Assembly (NCBI RefSeq): GCF_024649945.1
Contig: NZ_JANKMS010000009.1
Coordinates: 124,001-188,000 of the forward strand
Direction: 5' to 3'
Origin: Flavobacterium panacis
GTDB lineage: Bacteria > Bacteroidota > Bacteroidia > Flavobacteriales > Flavobacteriaceae
DNA length: 64,000 nucleotides
The notes under the pieces were generated by a model. That model did not search any database. It saw only the letters and a program-made list of their open reading frames with translations, and had not been told where the DNA came from. Below, piece by piece: positions 8,709-15,149 of the stretch. The translations under genes and the position numbers were made by a program. Position 1 is the stretch's first letter. Each line of letters starts with the position of its first letter.

Positions 8709-9194
8709 ATGGATTTAAAAGAAATTCAAAACCTAATCAAATTTGTTGCAAATTCGGGCGTTGCAGAAGTGAAGTTAGAAATGGATGATGTGAAAATCAC
8801 GATCAGAACAACTTTAGAAACAAATGTAACTGAGGCAACTTACGTACAGCAATTACCAGCTCAGGCAGCTTTACCACAAGCTACAGTTCCACAAGTTACA
8901 GCTCCAACAGTTGTAAATGTAACTCCAGAAGCACCAGCTGCTAACGATTCTAAATATATTACTATAAAATCTCCAATCATTGGTACATTCTATAGAAAAC
9001 CATCTCCAGATAAACCAGTTTTCACAGAAGTGGGAAGTACTGTATCTAAAGGTGATGTTCTTTGCGTAATTGAAGCAATGAAATTATTCAACGAAATCGA
9101 ATCTGAAATTTCTGGTAAAATTGTGAAAATTCTAGTTGACGATATGTCTCCAGTAGAATTTGACCAACCTTTATTCTTAGTTGATCCATCATAA
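8709..9194 (+). CDS. accB: Biotin carboxyl carrier protein of acetyl-CoA carboxylase
   Basis: 161 residues. The N-terminal helix MDLKEIQNLIKFV, an Ala/Pro/Thr/Val-rich hinge (about 45-80) and a C-terminal biotinyl domain are in the normal order. Lys125 in IEAMKLFNEIE is the biotin attachment site. It carries the carboxyl group from AccC to the carboxyltransferase. Located between fabH and accC. Confidence 0.97.
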   Translation: MDLKEIQNLIKFVANSGVAEVKLEMDDVKITIRTTLETNVTEATYVQQLPAQAALPQATVPQVTAPTVVNVTPEAPAANDSKYITIKSPIIGTFYRKPSPDKPVFTEVGSTVSKGDVLCVIEAMKLFNEIESEISGKIVKILVDDMSPVEFDQPLFLVDPS

Positions 9195-9299
9195 AAATTT
9201 AGATTTTAGATTTTAGATTTTAGATTGATCTGCTTAAATTAATACAGACATCTAAAATTATCTAATTCTCAAATTGTCTAATTATCTAATTAAAATAAG
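9195..9299. repeat. ATTTTAGA tandem repeat in accB-accC gap
   Basis: Four consecutive copies of GATTTTA-type units (9200-9230) followed by TCTAAAAT/ATCTAAT units (9250-9296) in the opposite orientation. The element can fold into a loose hairpin without a T run, so it need not stop transcription; it may lower accC expression relative to accB. Similar ATTTTAGATTTCAGA strings occur near 38.7 kb and 60.65 kb. Confidence 0.6.
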
Positions 9300-10646
9300 A
9301 TGTTTAAAAAAATATTAATTGCGAATAGAGGAGAAATTGCACTACGTGTAATTCGTACATGTAAGGAAATGGGAATCAAAACTGTTGCAGTTTACTCTAC
9401 AGCCGATGCAGAAAGTTTACATGTTAAATTTGCTGACGAAGCGGTTTGTATTGGTCCTCCTCCGAGTAACTTATCGTATTTGAAAATGTCAAATATTATT
9501 GCAGCTGCAGAAATTACAAATGCAGATGCAATTCATCCAGGTTATGGATTTCTTTCTGAGAATGCTAAATTCTCTAAAATCTGTCAAGAGCACGGAATTA
9601 AATTTATCGGTGCTGCTCCAGAAATGATCGACCGTATGGGAGATAAAGCTTCTGCAAAAGCTACAATGAAAGCGGCAGGAGTACCATGTGTACCAGGTTC
9701 AGACGGATTATTAGAATCTTACGAACATGCACAAAAAGTAGCTGCTGAAATTGGCTACCCAGTTATGATGAAAGCTACTGCTGGTGGTGGTGGAAAAGGA
9801 ATGCGTGCGATCTGGAAAGAAGAAGAGCTTTTAAAAGCTTGGGAAAGTGCGCGTCAAGAAGCTGCTGCGGCGTTTGGAAATGACGGAATGTACATGGAGA
9901 AACTTATTGAAGAACCACGTCATATCGAAATTCAGGTTGTTGGAGATGCTTACGGAAAAGCATGTCACCTTTCTGAAAGAGATTGTTCAGTACAACGTCG
10001 TCACCAAAAATTAACTGAAGAAACACCTTCACCTTTCATGACAGACGAACTTCGTACAAGAATGGGAGAAGCCGCTGTAAAAGCTGCTGAGTTCATTAAA
10101 TATGAAGGAGCTGGAACTGTAGAGTTTTTGGTTGACAAACACAGAAACTTCTATTTCATGGAAATGAATACTCGTATTCAGGTAGAGCACCCAATTACAG
10201 AACAAGTTATTGATTATGACTTGATCCGTGAGCAAATTATGGTAGCTGCTGGAATTCCAATTTCTGGTAAAAACTACCTTCCTGAATTACATGCTATTGA
10301 AGTTCGTATTAATGCTGAAGATCCTTATAATGATTTTCGTCCTTCACCAGGAAAAATTACTACGCTTCATATGCCAGGAGGACACGGAGTACGTTTAGAT
10401 ACTCACGTATACTCAGGATATAGTATTCCACCAAATTACGATTCTATGATTGCTAAGTTAATTACAACGGCACAGTCTCGTGAAGAAGCGATCAGCAAAA
10501 TGCGTAGAGCTTTGGATGAGTTCGTAATAGAAGGTGTGAAAACTACAATACCTTTCCACAGACAATTAATGGATGATCCAAAATATATTGCAGGAGATTA
10601 TACAACTGCATTTATGGATACATTTAAAATGAATACTCCGGAATAA
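9300..10646 (+). CDS. accC: Biotin carboxylase subunit of acetyl-CoA carboxylase
   Basis: 448 residues, full length. It carboxylates biotin on AccB using ATP and bicarbonate. The N-terminal IANRGEIALRVIRT, the glycine-rich ATP-grasp loop ATAGGGGKGMR near 160, the HIEIQVVGD and ERDCSVQRRHQK segment, and the catalytic EMNTRIQVEHPITE with metal Glu and active-site Arg are all intact. The gene ends the fabH-accB-accC run. Confidence 0.97.
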   Translation: MFKKILIANRGEIALRVIRTCKEMGIKTVAVYSTADAESLHVKFADEAVCIGPPPSNLSYLKMSNIIAAAEITNADAIHPGYGFLSENAKFSKICQEHGIKFIGAAPEMIDRMGDKASAKATMKAAGVPCVPGSDGLLESYEHAQKVAAEIGYPVMMKATAGGGGKGMRAIWKEEELLKAWESARQEAAAAFGNDGMYMEKLIEEPRHIEIQVVGDAYGKACHLSERDCSVQRRHQKLTEETPSPFMTDELRTRMGEAAVKAAEFIKYEGAGTVEFLVDKHRNFYFMEMNTRIQVEHPITEQVIDYDLIREQIMVAAGIPISGKNYLPELHAIEVRINAEDPYNDFRPSPGKITTLHMPGGHGVRLDTHVYSGYSIPPNYDSMIAKLITTAQSREEAISKMRRALDEFVIEGVKTTIPFHRQLMDDPKYIAGDYTTAFMDTFKMNTPE

Positions 10647-10651
10647 TTATG

Positions 10652-10683
10652 AAGGCTGTCAATTTTTTGACAGCCTTTTTTGT
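10652..10683 (+). terminator. Terminator after accC
   Basis: An 11-bp perfect stem, AAGGCTGTCAA/TTGACAGCCTT, with a TTTT loop and a T tail, 6 bp after the stop. Confidence 0.93.
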
Positions 10684-11032
10684 TTTATAAGCCTATTATT
10701 AAAATTCCAATTCAAAAATCCCAAATTCCAAATCTTAAATTTGGAACGTGAGATGTTAAACATGAAGTTTGGAATTTGGAATTTCAAAAATTAGAATTTA
10801 ATTTTTAAACTTGGAATTTGGCATTTATCTTCAAGGTGACACTTTTTGTGTTTACTTATTACACACCTTTTTTCTCTTTTACACACCTTTTTATATTTTT
10901 CATTTTTTGGCATATTGAAGCAAACCCTTTAAAAATAGGCTTTTAAGGCGTTTGGCATAGTTCTTTTCTTTTACGGCATAATAATTTCATTACCTAAAGC
11001 GTAAACAACTATTAATATTAAATATACACGTT
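10684..11032 (+). promoter_or_regulatory. Control region of the PepSY-like array
   Basis: About 350 bp without a gene. The left half holds AATTCCAAAT and its complement ATTTGGAATT in inverted arrangement (10702-10822). The right half holds a direct repeat TTACACACCTTTTT at 10859 and 10879, 20 bp apart, and three GGCATA hexamers (10909, 10954, 10975). TTTGGCATAG at 10951 resembles a sigma-54 -24 box, but no GC at the right -12 distance is seen. I infer operator and promoter function from position. Confidence 0.5.
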
Positions 11033-11329
11033 ATGAAAAATCTATTTTTATCAGCCGCAATAGTATTAGGAAGTTTAACTTCATTTGCTTCAACTTCACC
11101 AGTTACAAATACAATTGTAAAAGTGATTTCAATTGAAGATGATTACACTGAAATCAAATTAGAAGAATTGCCAGCCGCAATTACAGACGCTTTGAAAAAA
11201 GCATATCCTGAAGCAGTAATTACAAAAGCATATAAAAACGAAAAATCAGAGTATAAACTTGATGTTACTGTAGGTGACAAAGTTGGAAATCTTTTCGCAA
11301 ATGCAGACGGAACTTGGATTAAACAATAA
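11033..11329 (+). CDS. PepSY-like small exported protein, paralogue 1
   Basis: 98 residues: signal peptide MKNLFLSAAIVLGSLTSFAS with cleavage near residue 20-22, then a single beta-alpha-beta unit. The motif LPAAITDALKKAYP, KAYKNEKSEYKLDVTVGD and NADGTW is that of the PepSY-like (formerly DUF2874, PF11396) family of periplasmic proteins. Function is not established; related PepSY domains are thought to bind or inhibit envelope proteins. First of six tandem copies upstream of a response-regulator gene, with the long regulatory region in front. Confidence 0.82.
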   Translation: MKNLFLSAAIVLGSLTSFASTSPVTNTIVKVISIEDDYTEIKLEELPAAITDALKKAYPEAVITKAYKNEKSEYKLDVTVGDKVGNLFANADGTWIKQ

Positions 11330-11377
11330 TCTTTAACCGTTTTAGAATTTATTAATTACAATTAAAATATACACACT

Positions 11378-11674
11378 ATGAAAAATCTATTTTTATCAGC
11401 CGCATTAGTTTTAGGAAGTTTAACTTCATTCGCTTCAACTTCACCAGTTGCAAATACAATTGTAAAAGTGATTTCAATTGAAGATGGATATACTGAAATC
11501 AAATTAGAAGAATTACCAGCAGCAATTACTGATGCTTTGAAAAAAGCCTATCCAGATGCTGTAATTACAAAAGCATATAAAAACGAAAAATCAGAGTATA
11601 AACTTGATGTAACAGTGGGCGACAAAGTTGGAAACCTTTTCGCAAATGCAGACGGAACCTGGATTCAAAAATAA
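11378..11674 (+). CDS. PepSY-like small exported protein, paralogue 2
   Basis: 98 residues, differing from paralogue 1 at only six positions, mostly conservative (for example Ile10 to Leu, Glu60 to Asp). The leader AATATACAC before the start codon is also shared with paralogue 1, so the duplicated unit included the 5' region. The near identity marks the most recent duplication in the array, or ongoing gene conversion. Same signal peptide and domain. Confidence 0.82.
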   Translation: MKNLFLSAALVLGSLTSFASTSPVANTIVKVISIEDGYTEIKLEELPAAITDALKKAYPDAVITKAYKNEKSEYKLDVTVGDKVGNLFANADGTWIQK

Positions 11675-11748
11675 TCTAATCTAAGATTTTGTGAAAATCC
11701 AGATCAAGAATACTAAGATCAAATTAACTATATTAAAATACGACTATC

Positions 11749-12045
11749 ATGAAAAATTTATTTTTATCAGCCGCAATCGTTTTGGGAGGTTTAACATCAT
11801 TTGCTTCAACTTCGCCAATTTCAACTACTATCGTAAAAACAATCTCTATCCAAGATGATTTTACAGAAATTAAACTGGAAGAAGTTCCAGCAGCAGTAAC
11901 AGATGCTCTTAAAAAAGCGTATCCAGATGCTGTGCTTTCTAAAGCATTTAAAAATACAAAATCTGAATACAAGTTAGAAGTAACTGTTGGAGATAAAACA
12001 GGAAATCTTTTTGCTAACGCAGACGGAACCTGGATTAAAAAATAA
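11749..12045 (+). CDS. PepSY-like small exported protein, paralogue 3
   Basis: 98 residues and clearly the same subtype as copies 1 and 2 (MKNLFLSAAIVLGGLTSFAS, EIKLEEVPAAVTDALKKAYP, FANADGTWIKK) but with scattered changes, so an older duplication. It follows copy 2 after 74 bp, the largest gap in the array. Export and the PepSY-like fold are supported as for copy 1. Confidence 0.82.
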   Translation: MKNLFLSAAIVLGGLTSFASTSPISTTIVKTISIQDDFTEIKLEEVPAAVTDALKKAYPDAVLSKAFKNTKSEYKLEVTVGDKTGNLFANADGTWIKK

Positions 12046-12074
12046 TTTAAAATATAACCCTTAAAACTATTACT

Positions 12075-12365
12075 ATGAAAAAGTTGATTCTATCGGCAGC
12101 AATTGTTTTAGGCAGTTTGTCGATGCACGCAGAAACCACTGTTGTAACCAATCCAATGGTACAAACAGTTAATGATCAGGATGGATATAAAGAAGTAGAC
12201 GGAGTTCCAGCAGCTGTAAAGAAAGGCTTAGACGACGCTTATCCTGGTGTAGTGCTTGAAAAAGCATGGGTAAATGAAAAAAAGGAGTACAAAATTGAGA
12301 TAACCGTTCGTGGTGAAAAATCGATCGTTTATACAGATGCTTCTGGTAACATTCTTAAAAAATAA
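12075..12365 (+). CDS. PepSY-like small exported protein, paralogue 4
   Basis: 96 residues, divergent from copies 1-3: signal MKKLILSAAIVLGSLSMHAE, then DGVPAAVKKGLDDAYP, KKEYKIEITVRGE and YTDASGNILKK. The EIKLEE segment before the PAA motif is shortened to EVDG. The PAA helix and EYK strand remain. Twenty-nine bp after copy 3 and 17 bp before copy 5, so probably on one transcript. Confidence 0.8.
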   Translation: MKKLILSAAIVLGSLSMHAETTVVTNPMVQTVNDQDGYKEVDGVPAAVKKGLDDAYPGVVLEKAWVNEKKEYKIEITVRGEKSIVYTDASGNILKK

Positions 12366-12382
12366 TTTAAAACCATAATATT

Positions 12383-12676
12383 ATGAAAAAGTTAGTTTTA
12401 TCAGCAGCGATTGTGTTAGGAAGTTTATCTGTAAATGCTACAGCTCTTCCAGCGATTTCGATCACTCAATCAGTATTAATTCAAGATGGATTTACTGAAG
12501 TAGCTGCAGACGCCGTTCCGGCAGCAGTGAAGTCTACAGTTGAAAAATCATTCCCGAATACTAAGCTTGAAAAAGCTTATAAAAACGATAAGAATGAATA
12601 CAAACTTGAAATTTCAAGTGGAGACAAGAAGTATACTATTTATACAGATGCTTCTGGTAACATCATCAAAAAATAA
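12383..12676 (+). CDS. PepSY-like small exported protein, paralogue 5
   Basis: 97 residues. Signal MKKLVLSAAIVLGSLSVNAT, then TEVAADAVPAAVKSTVEKSFP, KNEYKLEISSGDKK and IYTDASGNIIKK. The C-terminal TDASGN block is nearly the same at DNA level as in copy 4, suggesting these two share a more recent history at their 3' ends. Confidence 0.8.
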   Translation: MKKLVLSAAIVLGSLSVNATALPAISITQSVLIQDGFTEVAADAVPAAVKSTVEKSFPNTKLEKAYKNDKNEYKLEISSGDKKYTIYTDASGNIIKK

Positions 12677-12692
12677 TTAAAAAATCAGCATC

Positions 12693-12989
12693 ATGAAAAA
12701 ATTAATCTTATCAGCAGTAATTCTTTTAGGGACAATGTCAATTCATGCTAATGTATTGCCTGTTTCAGAAGAGAATAAAACAACTGTAAGTATTCAATCA
12801 GAATACACAGAAGTTACTGCAGATGCTGTGCCTGCTGCTGTAAAAACAGCTTTGCAGACAGCTTATCCGGGAGCAAAACTGGATAAAGCATTTGTAAACG
12901 ATAAAAAAGAATACAAACTAGAAATATCAGTTGGAGACCAAAAGGCTACTGTTTACTCAGATGTCAATGGTAACTGGTTGAAAATATAA
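12693..12989 (+). CDS. PepSY-like small exported protein, paralogue 6
   Basis: 98 residues, last of the array. Signal MKKLILSAVILLGTMSIHAN, then TEVTADAVPAAVKTALQTAYP, KKEYKLEISVGDQK and VYSDVNGNWLK. Closest to copy 5 in the PAA region. A strong terminator 31 bp downstream closes the operon before the regulator gene. Confidence 0.8.
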   Translation: MKKLILSAVILLGTMSIHANVLPVSEENKTTVSIQSEYTEVTADAVPAAVKTALQTAYPGAKLDKAFVNDKKEYKLEISVGDQKATVYSDVNGNWLKI

Positions 12990-13020
12990 TTAGGTGAATT
13001 TAGATTTATGTTTTTGGTGA

Positions 13021-13056
13021 AAAAGAGATTGCGACGTGCAATCTCTTTTTTTTTTT
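13021..13056 (+). terminator. Terminator of the PepSY-like operon
   Basis: A 12-bp stem AAAAGAGATTGC/GCAATCTCTTTT with loop GACGT and a long T run. Confidence 0.93.
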
Positions 13057-13119
13057 ACATAATTTTGTGAGAATCCAATTTTAATAGTCTTATTTTAGCA
13101 AAAAACTCCCTAAACACAA

Positions 13120-14484
13120 ATGCCCAAGATATTATTGATAGAAGATGACATCGCGTTTTGTAAACTGTTAGAAAAATTTCTAATGAAAAAAGCGTTTGAT
13201 GTAACGATTGCTTTCTCTGCTGCAGAAGCACGTACGGCTGTTAAAAACGAATCTTTCGATTTGATTTTGACTGATCTTCGTCTGCCTGATTCTGATGGTA
13301 TTGGATTGATGTCTGAATTTAAAGAGTCTTACCCTCAAATTCCAGTTATCTTGATGACAGGTTACTCCGATGTAAATACTGCTGTCAAAGCAATTAAAAA
13401 CGGCGCAGCCGATTATATTTCGAAACCATTCAATCCTGATGAAGTACTGCTGGTTATTACAAATGCATTGCAAGCTCCAAAAATAGAAGAGGAGGAAGAA
13501 ATTGAAATTCCAGTAAAAAAGAAAAAAGCAGTTAAAAAATCAGATTCTGCGGAAAATGAATTCGTAAGAGGAATTTCTGTCGCATCAAAAAAACTTTGGG
13601 ATCATATTCAGTTGGTAAGTCCAACAGATATGTCGGTTTTGATTATTGGTGAAAGTGGTACAGGAAAAGAAATCATTGCAAAAAGTATTCATCAGCAAAG
13701 TCAAAGAAAAAACAATAATTTTATCGCAGTCGATTGTGGAGCTATTCCAAAAGAATTGGCCGCAAGTGAATTCTTTGGTCATTTAAAAGGATCTTTCACA
13801 GGAGCAATCAGTGATAAAATGGGTTATTTTGAAGCGGCAAATGGCGGAACTTTATTTTTGGATGAAATCGGAAATCTTTCTTATGAAAATCAAATTCAGT
13901 TATTGAGAGCACTTCAGGAACGAAAAATTAAACCCGTTGGAAGTAATAAAGAAATAAACGTCGATATACGCATTATTACAGCAACAAATGAAGATTTACG
14001 TGAGGCAGTAAAAAACGGTGATTTTAGAGAAGATTTATACCATAGAATCAATGAATTCTCGATTCAGTCTCCATCTTTAAAAGATCGTGACGAAGATTTG
14101 ATGGTTTTTGCTGATTATTTTTTGGAAAAAGCCAACGAACAACTGAATAAAGATATCATCGGATTTTCTCCAGAAGTAGTTTCTATTTTTCAAAATTACA
14201 ACTGGCCGGGGAATTTGCGTGAATTGCAAAACTGCGTAAAACGTTCAACACTTTTGTCACGTGGTGATTTTATCGAAAGTGACGTGCTTCCAGCAGAATT
14301 CTTTCAAATTCAGAAACAACCAACTTCAAGCAGTAGTTTTTCATTGTCTGAAAATGAAAAAGAAGCTATTATTCATGCTTTATCAAAAGCGCAGAATAAT
14401 AAATCTGAAGCGGCAAAACTGCTTAAAATTACAAGAAAAACACTTTATAATAAATTGAAGCAATACAATATAGAATTAGAATAA
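13120..14484 (+). CDS. Sigma-54-dependent NtrC-family response regulator
   Basis: 454 residues in the classical order: receiver domain (1-115; Asp52 phosphoacceptor in ILTDLRLP, Thr81, Lys103), an acidic/Lys-rich linker (124-147), AAA+ domain (148 to about 385; Walker A GESGTGKE 178-185, Walker B TLFLDE 245-250) and a Fis-type helix-turn-helix ending KAAK-like AAKLLKITRKTLYNKLKQY. The sigma-54 contact loop reads GSFTGA (225-230) instead of the usual GAFTGA. It would activate RpoN promoters when phosphorylated. Its position behind the PepSY-like operon and facing a hybrid kinase suggests these are target and partner. A weak promoter TTG-N23-TATTTTAG precedes it (13065-13098). Confidence 0.94.
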   Translation: MPKILLIEDDIAFCKLLEKFLMKKAFDVTIAFSAAEARTAVKNESFDLILTDLRLPDSDGIGLMSEFKESYPQIPVILMTGYSDVNTAVKAIKNGAADYISKPFNPDEVLLVITNALQAPKIEEEEEIEIPVKKKKAVKKSDSAENEFVRGISVASKKLWDHIQLVSPTDMSVLIIGESGTGKEIIAKSIHQQSQRKNNNFIAVDCGAIPKELAASEFFGHLKGSFTGAISDKMGYFEAANGGTLFLDEIGNLSYENQIQLLRALQERKIKPVGSNKEINVDIRIITATNEDLREAVKNGDFREDLYHRINEFSIQSPSLKDRDEDLMVFADYFLEKANEQLNKDIIGFSPEVVSIFQNYNWPGNLRELQNCVKRSTLLSRGDFIESDVLPAEFFQIQKQPTSSSSFSLSENEKEAIIHALSKAQNNKSEAAKLLKITRKTLYNKLKQYNIELE

Positions 14485-14510
14485 AGCACTTTTTATAAGT
14501 GCTTTTTTTT
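14483..14510 (+). terminator. Terminator after the NtrC-type regulator
   Basis: A 9-bp stem AAAGCACTT/AAGTGCTTT, loop TTTAT, T run of eight, starting at the stop codon. Confidence 0.9.
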
Positions 14511-14614
14511 AGTCCCAGCGGTACGAAATATTTATAGATAATAGCTGTAGTTAGAGTTGAAGAAGCTCCGTAAGGAGTGAAATGTTGATTTAATTTTTAA
14601 AGTAATCCAAAATT

Positions 14615-14816
14615 AAATCTTAAGGACTTAAAAATTTAGCTCAAACTAAGCTCCAGCGGAGCTAAATATTTATAGAAAATAATAACCACACCAAGAAAGC
14701 TCCATCGGAGCGAAATATATTTCGCTCCGATGGAGCTCTTTTACGAACGAATGTTTTCTTTCTATAAATATTTCATCCCTCTGGGATTCTTTATAGGGAA
14801 TAAAAAAAGGCTGTCC
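14615..14816. repeat. Palindromic duplicated element, copy A
   Basis: About 200 bp, repeated at 14925-15127 with only a few differences. It contains a perfect 40-bp palindrome at 14698-14737 (half-site AGCTCCATCGGAGCGAAATA), an outer pair AATATTTATAGAAA (14666) / TTTCTATAAATATT (14759), and an AGCTCCAGCGGAGCT hairpin at 14650. A degenerate CTCCGTAAGGAGTGAAAT relative lies at 14565. The GCTCC-x-GGAGC-GAAATAT pattern is of the REP-like dispersed type; no transposase is nearby. Confidence 0.85.
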
Positions 14817-14924
14817 GAAAATTAAAACGAACCTTCCGAGAATCGTCTGTACGAAAAATTTCCTCATCAGTTATCCAAATAAAAATTGTTATCTTGGATT
14901 TTCGGACAGCCCATGCAATATTTA

Positions 14925-15127
14925 AAATCTTAAGGACTTAAAAATTTAGCTCAAACTAAGCTCCAGCGGAGCTAAATATTTATAGAAAATAATAACCACA
15001 CCAAGAAAGCTCCATCGGAGCGAAATATATGTCGCTCCGATGGAGTTCTTTTGCGAACTAATATTTTCTTTCTATAAATATTTCATCCCTCTGGAATTCT
15101 TTATAGGGAATAAAAAAAAGGCTGTCT
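14925..15127. repeat. Palindromic duplicated element, copy B
   Basis: Same element shifted by exactly 310 bp. The central palindrome (15008-15047) has lost perfection by two changes. Between the copies (14817-14924) an inverted pair GGCTGTCCGAAAAT/ATTTTCGGACAGCC encloses about 80 bp of unique DNA. This pair looks like a second version of the kinase terminator, so the duplication probably copied the terminator end with the element. Confidence 0.85.
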
Positions 15128-15148
15128 TGGATTTTTCGGACAGCCTTT
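15112..15148 (-). terminator. Terminator of the hybrid kinase gene
   Basis: Minus-strand stem AAAGGCTGTC/GACAGCCTTT (15139-15148 with 15117-15126), 12-nt loop, then a run of T, 1 bp after the stop codon. Confidence 0.9.
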
Positions 15149-15149
15149 C

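Noticed and set aside
10909..10980. Canonical sigma-54 promoter for the PepSY array
   Set aside because: GG and GC are not 10 bp apart in any of the three GGCATA sites; the best has 9 bp. Kept only as a possible degenerate site.
14615..15127. CRISPR array
   Set aside because: Only two long copies with a unique spacer of about 108 bp and internal palindromes; no short regular repeats or cas genes.
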